Assembly (NCBI GenBank): GCA_963794955.1
Contig: CAWCGF010000025.1
Coordinates: forward strand, 186,001-250,000
Length of the DNA: 64,000 bases
Source of the DNA: JAFDVL01 sp963794955
GTDB taxonomy: Bacteria > Acidobacteriota > Blastocatellia > RBC074
Direction of reading: 5' to 3'
Part shown: piece after piece, positions 24,386 through 34,867 of the stretch
Position numbering within the stretch: position 1 is the first letter of the stretch
Layout of the letters: each line of letters opens with the position of its first letter
The notes under the pieces: model-generated
Seen by the model: the letters and a program-made list of their open reading frames with translations, nothing else
Told to the model about the DNA's origin: nothing
Databases searched by the model: none
Position numbers and translations under genes: made by a program

Positions 24386-25072
24386 TTAGAGTTGTTCGTC
24401 AACATATTCCACCCCTAGTTCTTTCAGTTTGGCGCGCAACCCATAGAAATCAACGCCGAGTTCTCCGGCTTTCAATCTCTCGCGGGATCGGTGCTCCTTC
24501 TCCAAACGCTTTTGCCCAAGTTGTGCCACTTTGGCAGCAAGTTCGCGTTTGACGACCACCACACCGTCAATGTCGCCCACGACCACATCGCCCGGACGCA
24601 CAATCGCGCCCGCGCAAACGACATCAATATTCACTGAACCTGCGGTCGCTTTCACTGTACCCTGCGCCGAAATCGCCTTTGACCACACGGGAAAATTCAT
24701 CGCGGTCAAATCCGCCACATCGCGCACTCCGGCGTCAATAATCAAGCCAAGAATGCCGTGTGCCTGACACGAAGTCGCCAGCAATTCGCCGAACATCCCA
24801 TCCGTAGATTCCGAAGTCGTCGTGACAACCAGCACATCGCCCGGCTGACAAACCTCAATCGCCGCGTGAATCATCAGGTTGTCGCCCGGTTGACAGGAAA
24901 CGGTGACAGCAGAACCCGCAACTTTGGCCGCTGAGTAAATGGGTCGCATATACGGATTGAGCAGACCGGTACGGCCTTGCGCTTCGTGGATCGTCGCCAC
25001 ACCCTGCGCGTCGAGCGTTTTGATCACCTCAGCCTCAGCTCGTTTTATATGACGAATAATCTGATGTTTCAT
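24386..25072 (-). CDS. RraA-like 4-carboxy-4-hydroxy-2-oxoadipate/HMG aldolase
   Basis: Protein of 228 residues of the RraA-like/HMG-CHA aldolase family. The signature GELLATSCQAHGILGLIIDAGVRDVADL contains the G-x-L and D-x-x-R-D residues that bind divalent metal and pyruvate enolate in class II aldolases LigK/GalC/ProA. It cleaves 4-carboxy-4-hydroxy-2-oxoadipate to pyruvate and oxaloacetate, the last step of gallate and protocatechuate 4,5-cleavage. The ATG at 25072 overlaps the stop of the GalB-like gene (ATGA), so the two are coupled and probably consecutive pathway steps. RraA proper (RNase E inhibitor) is shorter and unlikely here. Confidence 0.87.
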   Translation of the reverse strand: MKHQIIRHIKRAEAEVIKTLDAQGVATIHEAQGRTGLLNPYMRPIYSAAKVAGSAVTVSCQPGDNLMIHAAIEVCQPGDVLVVTTTSESTDGMFGELLATSCQAHGILGLIIDAGVRDVADLTAMNFPVWSKAISAQGTVKATAGSVNIDVVCAGAIVRPGDVVVGDIDGVVVVKRELAAKVAQLGQKRLEKEHRSRERLKAGELGVDFYGLRAKLKELGVEYVDEQL

Positions 25073-25797
25073 GCAAGTGCATCCATCGTGACTTGTGGGT
25101 AAACGCGCTGAAATGCTTCCGCGTAAACAATGGCTGAATTGCCCGAATTGCGCCCGCCCTGTGTGCCGCGCCGCTTGGCCACATCGGTGTAGTAATTCCA
25201 TAAATGGACCTGCGCATCCATACAGTGCATCGCCGCGACCTTGGTTTCAAAGACGGGCGTGATGTCCAAGATTACATCGGGCTTGAACTGGCACATTTCT
25301 GTCTGATGCGGCTCGAAGTAAAATACAGGGGGCGCGCCCAAGTGTTTGTGCGGGCTGGGATAACCCATCGCCTGCGCATAGACCCGCGCATTCATTGTGA
25401 GCTTCGACGTGGCTTCGTGATCGCCGTTGTAGGGGTCAACCGGCGTGTGCGTCATCACGCACGTAGGCTGGAAGCGGCGAAACTCCTGCACCAGTTCTTC
25501 TATCAGTTCCTTCGTCACGCCGAGTGGATAATCGCCCACATCAAAACAGTGAATTTCTGCACCTAAGACTTGCGCTGCTTTCGTCGCCTCTGCGTGCCGC
25601 GTCTTCTTAACCTCTTCCAGTGTCATGCCTTCTTTTTTCCAAAGTCCCTGCGATTCGCCACGCTCACCATACGACAGGCACATCACACGCACGCGAGCGC
25701 CACGCGCAGCATAGAGCGCAATCGCTCCGCCCGCGCGCCAAACGAAATCCGCTGCGTGCGCACTGACCACCAATAATCGTTCATTTTCCCAATCCAT
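25069..25797 (-). CDS. galB: GalB-type 4-oxalomesaconate hydratase (PIG-L fold)
   Basis: Protein of 242 residues with a PIG-L/LmbE-type fold. The usual HPDDE metal motif is replaced by AHAADFVWRAGGAIA, and there follow MCLSYGERGESQGLW, FDVGDYP and HTPVDPYNGDHEAT. This pattern is that of Pseudomonas putida GalB, a zinc-dependent 4-oxalomesaconate hydratase, rather than of sugar deacetylases (recalled comparison, no alignment run). It would hydrate the ring-cleavage product before the CHA aldolase, whose gene overlaps it by 4 bases. The ATG at 25797 has AAGGA 7 bases upstream. Confidence is high for the family and moderate for substrate. Confidence 0.85.
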   Translation of the reverse strand: MDWENERLLVVSAHAADFVWRAGGAIALYAARGARVRVMCLSYGERGESQGLWKKEGMTLEEVKKTRHAEATKAAQVLGAEIHCFDVGDYPLGVTKELIEELVQEFRRFQPTCVMTHTPVDPYNGDHEATSKLTMNARVYAQAMGYPSPHKHLGAPPVFYFEPHQTEMCQFKPDVILDITPVFETKVAAMHCMDAQVHLWNYYTDVAKRRGTQGGRNSGNSAIVYAEAFQRVYPQVTMDALA

Positions 25798-25826
25798 CTT
25801 GCAGTCCTTATTCAAATCTCAAATCT

Positions 25827-26753
25827 TCAGGATACTAGCCCCGCTGGAATCGTGGCTGCCATCCGGTGAATCTCAGCCACCGTAAAACCTGCATCCAGCA
25901 ACCGTTGCGCAAACATCGCAAAGCCTTCCGTGACCGGCGGGTTGGTCTTTTGCCCCAGATCAGTCGCAAGCAGGCTGCGCTCTACGCCGGTCGTGCGAAT
26001 GTTGGCGAAGACCGCTTCCCACGGCGCTTTGTTCGTGTGATAAGTCGTGAAGCAATGTTCGATGATCGCGCCCAAATCGGCAAGTGCAGCTTGCTCTTCG
26101 CCTGTCAAATTCTGCGAAGGGAATTCAGCGTGTGTGACAATGATGCGGTTGACGCCGCGCGCTTTGGCTTCTTTGACGAGCGGAAAAATTTCGTGCCGAC
26201 CCAAATGCCCCGTCGCCAAAATCATATCGTGCTTGGCAATCAATTCCAGACATTGACGCGTGTCTTCGTTGATCGTACCTTCGCTGTCCAGCACTGTCAT
26301 CGGCGGACGCGTAATGCCTGCGGCGGCGATTTCGCGCTGAATCTTGGCCCAGAAAGGTAACTTTTCATTACCGCCATCCAGGCGACCTGCGGTTTCGTTC
26401 GCAGCATCCACCGTAGGGAACCAAACGATTTTGTTGCCGGAGCGTCCTGCGATTTCAACAGCAACAGGATTCAGACCTCCGATGCTATGATTCAGTGCAA
26501 TCGCGCCGTAAGCCTTGATACCCGGCACGCATTTTGACACGACCTGGGCGCGTTCGGCGGTGGGAATGTAATGCGACTTCAGCACAAAGCCTTGCAGTCC
26601 ATGCGCCAGAAAATCTTTCGCCAAATCCACATCATCAATGCGTCGCTCAATGACATCCGGTGCCACGTGAATTTGCAAATCATACGCGCCCTGTAGCGCT
26701 TCCCACGCCGCCGCAGAAACAGGCGTGACGGCACTCGCATCTTGTGTACTCAT
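25827..26753 (-). CDS. DUF6282 amidohydrolase-like protein
   Basis: Cytoplasmic protein of 308 residues. It shows HVAPDVIERRIDD, GFVLKSHYIPT, ATGHLGRHEI and IVTHAEFPSQNLT, metal-ligand-like His/Asp positions of the metallo-dependent hydrolase superfamily; it matches DUF6282. No enzyme activity is firmly assigned to this family. It is the first gene of the aromatic operon (29 bases before galB, AGGAGG just upstream of its ATG). By analogy with LigI it could act on a pyrone-dicarboxylate-like lactone, but this is speculation from context. Confidence 0.78.
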   Translation of the reverse strand: MSTQDASAVTPVSAAAWEALQGAYDLQIHVAPDVIERRIDDVDLAKDFLAHGLQGFVLKSHYIPTAERAQVVSKCVPGIKAYGAIALNHSIGGLNPVAVEIAGRSGNKIVWFPTVDAANETAGRLDGGNEKLPFWAKIQREIAAAGITRPPMTVLDSEGTINEDTRQCLELIAKHDMILATGHLGRHEIFPLVKEAKARGVNRIIVTHAEFPSQNLTGEEQAALADLGAIIEHCFTTYHTNKAPWEAVFANIRTTGVERSLLATDLGQKTNPPVTEGFAMFAQRLLDAGFTVAEIHRMAATIPAGLVS

Positions 26754-27053
26754 AAGCCTCCTGGCAAAACAGACAATGAAAGAATAGGTTCGCTACGAAC
26801 GATCCGAGAGATGCCGCGAAGCATGGCGGCAATTCGCTTGCTTGTCAAGTACGATGCAGCCTTCTGATATATCAGAATCTTAAAAGCAAAAGGTGTTAGC
26901 TTAGCCTTTAAGCACAAACTGCTTGATCTTCTTTTGCTTAGTCAGAATTTCTGATATGGCAAAGGTAAGAAACGACTTGACGCTGTATCGCTCAACCTGT
27001 CATATTTCCGGCGGCCTCGCGCCTTAACCATCTGAACCTGGAGAACAGTATTT
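26754..27053. promoter_or_regulatory. Divergent control region with paired palindromic operators
   Basis: This 300-base gap separates the aromatic operon from its divergent GntR/FCD gene. It contains a perfect 16-base palindrome TTCTGATATATCAGAA (26862-26877) and a related palindrome TCAGAATTTCTGA (26942-26954); both include TTCTGATAT. Between them is a long inverted repeat, AAGCAAAAG (26883-26891) with CTTTTGCTT (26932-26940). The paired sites are good operator candidates for the divergent regulator. Confidence 0.6.
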
Positions 27054-27770
27054 ATGAACGAGCCTGAGGAAGACCACAGTCTGGCAACAGAAGCATACGT
27101 GATTTTGCGCGAGCGAATATTGCGTGGCAAATTGCCGCTGGGGCAGGGACTTTCGCGGCGCAAAATTGCAACCGAACTTGGCATGAGCATGCTGCCCGTG
27201 ACCGAAGCTTTATTGCGCCTGGAGGTGGAAGGATTGTTAGAAAGCCGCCCCCGCGCTGGTACGCGCGTGAAGATTCCTTCCGAACAGGACGTGCGTGGGC
27301 ATTACGTGGTGCGCGAGGCCTTGGAGGTACAGGCCGCGCGGCTCTTCGCCACAGTGGCGACCCCACGCGAACGCTCTGAATTGCAAAAACTGGCCGGGCG
27401 TGTGGACGCGTTGTATGCACAAGGCCAGCATAACCAGAACAACTATCTCCTCTTTCTCGGCGTGCATGAAAAACTGCATCGCCGCATCGCGGAAGGCACG
27501 CACTGCCAGGCGCTGGTCGAAGCGATTGAGAAAAACCATGCGCTTGCTTCGACGTGGCTGTGCGTGCCCCAGGAGGAGGCGCTGGCGGAGCCGGTGCGAC
27601 GGCATCAGGAGTTGATTGGAGTCCTGGTCAAAGGCACGCCCGCCGTCGCGGCCAAGGCCATGAGCGAACATATCCAAGCGGCCTTGCAACATACGCTCCT
27701 GCGCCTGCAATCGCATTTTCAAATCAGCCCCGCCAGCCTGAAAATCTTTTCTCGTAGCGAGAAGAAGTAA
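27054..27770 (+). CDS. GntR/FCD-family transcriptional regulator
   Basis: DNA-binding regulator of 238 residues. A GntR winged helix lies at about 8-75 (AYVILRERILRGKLPLGQGLSRRKIATELGMSMLPVTEALLRLE, GLLESRPRAGTRV). An all-helical FCD effector domain (about 85-225) has metal/ligand residues in VREALEVQAARL, FHEKLHRRI and HQELIGVL. FCD regulators commonly repress catabolic operons and are released by pathway acids. It is transcribed away from the aromatic operon, so local control is likely. GGAGA precedes the ATG. Confidence 0.9.
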   Translation: MNEPEEDHSLATEAYVILRERILRGKLPLGQGLSRRKIATELGMSMLPVTEALLRLEVEGLLESRPRAGTRVKIPSEQDVRGHYVVREALEVQAARLFATVATPRERSELQKLAGRVDALYAQGQHNQNNYLLFLGVHEKLHRRIAEGTHCQALVEAIEKNHALASTWLCVPQEEALAEPVRRHQELIGVLVKGTPAVAAKAMSEHIQAALQHTLLRLQSHFQISPASLKIFSRSEKK

Positions 27771-27814
27771 CGCCCCAAGCATCTGACAGCTGCCTCTTCT
27801 CCGCGCTCAATTCG

Positions 27815-28075
27815 TCACAACTCCAGCAGTTCCCGCGGCTTTTTGGCTTGCCGTTCGCTTTTGACCTTGCGCAAATTGACGAGGGCAGAATGATGCGCGC
27901 GAAAGAAGGGCGGCGACGGCAGACGCGCTTCATAAAAATACGCCCAAGCGAGTTGCTGTTGTAGCTTGGCGTTCTTGGGTTCGCGTGCGAGTTGCGATAC
28001 AAGCTGGTTTGGCGATGACGCTTGCTCCTGTGCGCCCATGTGCAGCCAACAGGAAATTGTAGTGGTAAGTAGCAC
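27815..28075 (-). pseudogene. Chimeric fragment: TPR-like piece joined to a LytTR piece
   Basis: Reading frame of 86 codons. A short signal-like start leads to a TPR-like stretch (NAKLQQQLAWAYFYEARL), directly followed by PPFFRAHHSALVNLRKVKS, the hallmark of the C-terminal half of a LytTR DNA-binding domain. Neither half is complete. The 5' part of any LytTR domain and the receiver are missing, so this looks like a recombination remnant rather than a working gene. No good promoter is seen; the sequence after it to 28300 has no gene. Confidence 0.45.
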
Positions 28076-28302
28076 TGAAAAAACGGCGATCTAACGGCGA
28101 TCTATTTGATAAGTCTCATTCGTAGTCTCCTTTGGTTTCTGTTGCGCGAAGAGACTACGACGAGAATTCTCAAACGTGCGTAGAGACATTCTGATGAGCG
28201 CGGAAAACCGATAGATGAGCGCAGAGAGTCGAAAGATAAGAGAGAGAAGAAGCGATACAGATAGGGAGAGGATCTAACTGCATGGATAGAGAGAAAAATA
28301 TG

Positions 28303-28331
28303 TTGACAATCGCTGCGGTGAGCGAGATAAC
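28303..28331 (+). promoter_or_regulatory. Probable promoter of the small gene at 28361
   Basis: TTGACA (28303-28308), a 17-base spacer and GATAAC (28326-28331), 30 bases before the ATG. The upstream stretch 28082-28302 is purine-rich (AGAGAGAAGAAG words) and holds no supported gene. Confidence 0.55.
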
Positions 28332-28360
28332 AAAAGGGAACTTCAATTTGAGGTAAAATT

Positions 28361-28648
28361 ATGAATCGAACGATTATCACTAACGAATCCACACTCCAGC
28401 GACTGAAACCACTTGGATTGACGCCATTTCAACTCAGCGCACTGCGAATCTTCCTGAATTGCTTATTCACAGTATACTATCCACCTGCTATTGCTCAGGC
28501 AATTAAAGAAGTAATGGCCCGCTTCGGCTATCACGATCCGAAAGCTTTTTGGGAGTATATTTGCTACCACACGCAGATTGAGCCGGAGCATTTTCAGGAA
28601 GTCAAAGTAGATCACCCTAGACGATTTCGCTTTAAGTTCAAAAAATGA
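28361..28648 (+). CDS. Hypothetical small basic protein
   Basis: Protein of 95 residues, not recognised. No signal peptide is visible. The middle (ALRIFLNCLFTVYYPPAIAQAIKEVMARFGY) could form two helices, and the C-terminus is strongly basic (RRFRFKFKK). It has GAGG before the ATG and a plausible promoter, so it is likely a real gene. It is flanked by a remnant on one side and a convergent M14 peptidase gene on the other, with no operon context to suggest function. Confidence 0.6.
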   Translation: MNRTIITNESTLQRLKPLGLTPFQLSALRIFLNCLFTVYYPPAIAQAIKEVMARFGYHDPKAFWEYICYHTQIEPEHFQEVKVDHPRRFRFKFKK

Positions 28649-28671
28649 AAAGGCGGCCAAAGCGCCCTTCT

Positions 28672-31431
<2,760 letters not shown>

Positions 31432-31494
31432 TATAGGGGACTCCTTAGAAATGCGGGATGGACTGTATGGTGATTGAAAAATAAACGTACCCAC

Positions 31495-31687
31495 TCAAAA
31501 GGAGGCGTCAAGAGTTCAAGCTTTAACTTGTTTCCAGAGGCTGAAAAGCCAAACTAAAGTTTGTACTCCTAACACTTAATTTTTATGTGTGTCTATTCAA
31601 TGTTATTCCAGCTGTCTGAACTTTGTTTACTTTTCTTCGCGCGCTTTGCGCAACATTGCGGCGCGAAGGTGGATTGTGTATCAGATA
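31495..31687. other. Gene-free stretch with small hairpin
   Basis: No gene is supported here. It contains CAAACT-AA-AGTTTG at 31550-31563, related to the hairpin pair in the aromatic operon, near a second imperfect repeat (TTCAAGCTTTAACTTG). The 3' end of the GH15 remnant abuts it. Confidence 0.4.
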
Positions 31688-32526
31688 TTACGTTTTTAGC
31701 CAATCGTTCCAGCCTTTTTCATAGTCGGCGAGCGTGTCTGCAAAATCCGCTTCCAGGCAATGCTCAGCTTCGACCAGGGCTTTTTCCGGTGTGTCAGCGA
31801 ATGACAGCGCGAGCATAAAACGCTTTGGTTGCTTAATGCGTGCAACACAGATGACATTAGATTTATCGGCGCGCGGGCTTTGCCTCGTTAGCTTGAAACG
31901 GCGCAATAAAGTTTGCAAACCGTCATTCGCGCCGACCGCATCCACGCTCATTTCCGCAAAGCCTTTGTCGGCAATCAGCGCTGAGCAACTAGGTCGCCTT
32001 CATACACACTAAACGCGCCCTGCCCGCCAAATTGCGCGGCAGTGTCGTTGGCTTCTGTGTTTGCCAACGCCGGATCAAAGACCACATAGAGTTGGTAATG
32101 CGCGGGTGCACGAAAGTCTACATCAATCAGCACCGTGCTGTAATCTGGATAGGCGCAGTAGCTTTTCGTCAGCGTGAATTTTCGTTTCGGATGCGTGCTG
32201 ATTTGCTGAAAGCTCAAAGAACGCGGATTCGTGGCGATGAGTTGATGTGTGATTGCAGGATCGCGTTCCGACACGGCAAAGCTCTTGCCATCGGTAACGA
32301 CAAAGTAAAGCGACGTCAGATTTTGGGTTTTGAGATTCGGATAATGCGCCTGGCTCAAAATGCCCTCGCGCAGGGTGAACCAGACTTTGGAATCGGGCAG
32401 GATGCTGGTGCCGAAACCTTCCTGAGCTTGCGCCAAAATTGAAATAGCCACCGAGGCCACGGAGAACACGGAGAAAAGGAACAACACTTTTGCTCTGTGC
32501 CCTCGGTGTCCTCTGTGGCTATTCAT
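31688..32526 (-). pseudogene. Broken GH15 glucoamylase N-terminal domain
   Basis: Two adjacent frames together encode a GH15-type N-terminal beta-sandwich. The upstream frame has DSKVWFTLREGILSQAHYPNL, LYFVVTDGKSFAV, YCAYPDYSTVLIDVDF and YVVFDPALANTEANDTAA. It stops at TGA (31975) exactly where the homologous sequence continues in another frame (ALIADKGFAEMSVDAVGANDGLQ) to 31688. A one- or two-base indel near 31977 explains the break. The catalytic (alpha/alpha)6 barrel is entirely missing, and the first codons (MNSHRGHRGHR) come from a repeat element, so both ends are lost. Confidence 0.75.
32443..32523. repeat. CACAGAGG/CACGGAG word repeat forming the 5' end of the GH15 remnant
   Basis: Imperfect inverted repeat whose left arm (AATAGCCACCGAGGCCAC...) matches the complement of the right arm (...GTCCTCTGTGGCTATT) at most positions around a short spacer. 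Both arms consist of repeated CAC-n-GAG words. Read as protein, it yields the N-terminal SHRGHRGHR and SVFSVASVA runs of the GH15 remnant. Such GHRGHRG-coding repeats occur in unrelated bacterial genes as repeat-derived ends. Confidence 0.7.
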
Positions 32527-32541
32527 CTTTCATCCGAAGCT

Positions 32542-33489
32542 CTATTTGACGATGGGCGTGACTACGACTTTGCGGAAATAGACTTTTTCGTGGTCGCCTT
32601 GAATCATAATTGGCCCCGGCTCGCCTTCGCGGGAATCGAGCGCGCCGCCCGTGATACCGTCAATCACGATGTTATCGTGGACGATTTGTCCATTGAGCTT
32701 CACCGTCAGGCGATTGCCAACGATGACAGCTTCCATCTCTTGCCACTCGCCCGCCTTTTTGCTGGCGCTGACTTTCGGCGCAACGCGACTGTAAAGCGCC
32801 ATGTGATTGTGCAATCCATCGGAATTGGCCGTCTCATCATCCAGCACTTGCAACTCATACCTGCCGCGCAAATAGATGCCGCTATTCGCCGCATTGCCGC
32901 CCGGTTGCTTCGGTTCCAGCTTATATTCACAGTTGATTTTGAAGTCTTGGAATTTTTGCTTGGACACTAGATTGTTACCATGCACATCGTTCGTCATGAC
33001 ACCGTCCACCAGCTTCCAACCGAACGGACGATTGGTCATTTGCGCCGTGAAGTTATCCAACGATTTGCCATCGAAGAGCGCGACGGGCGCGCCGAATTTG
33101 TGCTTGCCGTTGGCGTTGTGCTTGCCCCATTTCGGCGGACGTACACCTGTCCAGTTGATTGTGCTTTGCGCTGTTTTGACCGAGCCTTTCAGCTCTTTGC
33201 CAGCGATTTTGGCGTGATGAATGGGTGAGTTCGCTTGCTTGTTCACGGCAAAGACGAGTTCGTCGTTTTCGATTTTGAGGGAGTGTAAAGGTAAGACACT
33301 GCCGCCACGGTTGAGGAACTTGCCGCTCAGTTTGCCGTCGGCTTCTTTGGTGACTTCAAGCCAGTAGACGACATTTTGATTGGGCGCGTCACCCATAATG
33401 TCCCATTTACCTAAGAAGGCTTTTTCTGCTTGGGCAAATGCAGTGGCGGTGAAAAATGTGAGCGTGAATATCAGGGCTAGTAATTTCAA
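32542..33489 (-). CDS. Secreted DUF1080 (3-keto-disaccharide hydrolase-like) protein
   Basis: Exported protein of 315 residues with a signal peptide (LALIFTLTFFTATAFAQ). A DUF1080 concanavalin-like beta-sandwich occupies about 130-313: VALFDGKSLDNFTA, WKLVDGVMTN, FQDFKINCEYKLEPKQPGGNAANSGIYLRG, YELQVLDDE, IMIQGDHEKVYFRKVVV. The N-terminal 120 residues form an extra beta-rich region. DUF1080 proteins act on sugars in the periplasm; some hydrolyse 3-keto-glucosides. ATG follows an AGGAGT. It is probably a polysaccharide or glycoside utilisation protein; substrate unknown. Confidence 0.87.
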   Translation of the reverse strand: MKLLALIFTLTFFTATAFAQAEKAFLGKWDIMGDAPNQNVVYWLEVTKEADGKLSGKFLNRGGSVLPLHSLKIENDELVFAVNKQANSPIHHAKIAGKELKGSVKTAQSTINWTGVRPPKWGKHNANGKHKFGAPVALFDGKSLDNFTAQMTNRPFGWKLVDGVMTNDVHGNNLVSKQKFQDFKINCEYKLEPKQPGGNAANSGIYLRGRYELQVLDDETANSDGLHNHMALYSRVAPKVSASKKAGEWQEMEAVIVGNRLTVKLNGQIVHDNIVIDGITGGALDSREGEPGPIMIQGDHEKVYFRKVVVTPIVK

Positions 33490-33511
33490 GTTTAGGACTC
33501 CTTTTGCTTTG

Positions 33512-33612
33512 GTCAGTTGTCATTGGTCATTTATCGCTCGTCACTTGTCATTAGTCATCGCTTTCCAACTCTTATCCAATGACGAATGACCAGGGACAAA
33601 TGATCAATAACT
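33512..33612. repeat. GTCATT-word degenerate inverted repeat
   Basis: The gap between the DUF1080 gene and its neighbour is made of repeats of TTGTCATTGGTCATT and TCACTTGTCATTAGTCAT (33512-33560), answered by inverted forms CAATGACGAATGACCAGGGACAAATGA (words; 33577-33603). The right arm runs up to the stop codon of the adjacent gene. Cyanobacterial short tandem heptanucleotide repeats have similar words. Confidence 0.7.
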
Positions 33613-34225
33613 AATTCACTTTTTTGATGCTTTGTACCAGTTTGATGTAATCAGCCTGGCTGGTTTTGAAGGCTTTTTGCTCGGCGACCGTAAACGCGAT
33701 AATCGGACGTTTGCCACCGATCAGCACGACGATATTCCATTCCATCAGGCCTTCGCTGGTTTCACCCGAGCCATTTTCAATCAGTGCGCGCAGGTCATTG
33801 ATGCTTTCTTTTTGCAAATCGCCGCCGACTTTGAAGTTGGTGTAATCCTGCTTCAAATAGTCTTTCAACCCAACGATCATCGCTTCAGTATTATCATTGA
33901 CCGCTAAGCCGATAATGATCGAAACGCCGCCATCCGGCGAAGTGATTTGCGTGGCACCTGTATGTTGCTCGGTGCGCCAGCCAGCCGGAATTTCGTATTG
34001 AATATTAGCTTCTTTAATAACAACGACAGGGTTGGTAGGAACGACTGTATGGCGCGGGGTGACAGGGGCTTCTCCTTTGGGTTGGAGCGCCCGCAATGCC
34101 GCCGCCGCTTTTTGCTGGGCTACTGATGCGGTTGCCTGGGCCCAGCCAAATGAAGCCAGCAACAGCAGGCCAGTCGCCCAAATAACGATTTTCTCAACGA
34201 GTGATTGCCAGATTCTTTTCTCCAT
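33611..34225 (-). CDS. Hypothetical exported protein
   Basis: Protein of about 204 residues. A membrane or signal segment (IVIWATGLLLLASFGWAQ) is followed by an Ala/Gln/Pro-rich linker and a globular domain (about 75-204) with YEIPAGWRTEQHTGATQITSPDGGVSIII and VAEQKAFKTSQADYIKLVQSIKKV. The pattern resembles small secreted proteins with a PsbP/DUF1795-like fold seen in several phyla, but no family can be named firmly. The ATG at 34225 is preferred over a TTG 12 bases earlier. No ribosome site is obvious. Confidence 0.7.
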   Translation of the reverse strand: MEKRIWQSLVEKIVIWATGLLLLASFGWAQATASVAQQKAAAALRALQPKGEAPVTPRHTVVPTNPVVVIKEANIQYEIPAGWRTEQHTGATQITSPDGGVSIIIGLAVNDNTEAMIVGLKDYLKQDYTNFKVGGDLQKESINDLRALIENGSGETSEGLMEWNIVVLIGGKRPIIAFTVAEQKAFKTSQADYIKLVQSIKKVN

Positions 34226-34388
34226 AGTAACTAACAAATTTTATGAGGCTAGAACTTTTTCCCCGAGGCTACAAGAACTGTATGCTGCAAAGTTTAGCCT
34301 TTTTGCCGTTTGAATGCCAGCACTTTAATCAATCGCCACCGCCAGGCTCGCTACTCGCCTTGCTCGACAAACTTGTAGCCGAACTCCT

Positions 34389-34790
34389 CTAACGCGAGGC
34401 AGCGGACGCAATGCCGATGGCGACCAAAGCTACAGCCAACATGCCGACGTAAAATCCTGCGCCGTAAAGCGCGCCTCGCTTCAACGCGCTCCTCGCTTTT
34501 ATCCCTCCCACTTTGGAGACCTTCCTTAACTCCGTGTAGGCAATTTCCCGGCTCGTGACTTGCCCGGTTTGATCCACGAATTGCAACGTAAAAGTATCGT
34601 TCCTGATTTCGGCGATGCGCCCTTCGAGCCTTTCCTTGGCGGCCAACGTGACTTTTACATTCTGATTCGTGCCGCATTCGACGACCTGTCGTTTGAATTT
34701 GATTTCTGGTGTAGGCTTGAGTTGAGCCGCGGCGGCAAGATTCTGAAACAACAAAGCAACGAGAACGATTGAGATCGGTTTTCTGAACAT
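34389..34790 (-). CDS. Hypothetical exported protein with C-terminal membrane helix
   Basis: Protein of 133 residues with a signal peptide (ISIVLVALLFQNLAAAAQ). A small beta-rich middle (VKVTLAAKERLEGRIAEIRNDTFTLQFVDQTG) resembles an LSm/SH3-like barrel, and a hydrophobic C-terminal helix (GMLAVALVAIGIASAA) follows. A perfect AGGAGG precedes the ATG. Short proteins of this layout are common near other exported proteins in Acidobacteriota, without assigned role. The region 34238-34388 upstream of its 3' neighbour holds no gene. Confidence 0.7.
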   Translation of the reverse strand: MFRKPISIVLVALLFQNLAAAAQLKPTPEIKFKRQVVECGTNQNVKVTLAAKERLEGRIAEIRNDTFTLQFVDQTGQVTSREIAYTELRKVSKVGGIKARSALKRGALYGAGFYVGMLAVALVAIGIASAASR

Positions 34791-34867
34791 GTTTCCTCCT
34801 GACTGGGGAGTTCGCGGTCAGCGTGTGTGCCCCCCTTCCGTTGGCACAAACCGACCGTGCTTCATCG

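Noticed and set aside
24386..25072. RraA regulator of RNase E
   Set aside because: The protein has the aldolase DAG-x-R-D signature and is translationally coupled to a GalB-like hydratase gene, so the aldolase role fits better.
25069..25797. PIG-L sugar N-deacetylase
   Set aside because: The HPDDE motif is replaced by AHAADF and the operon encodes ring-cleavage enzymes; the GalB hydratase subgroup explains both.
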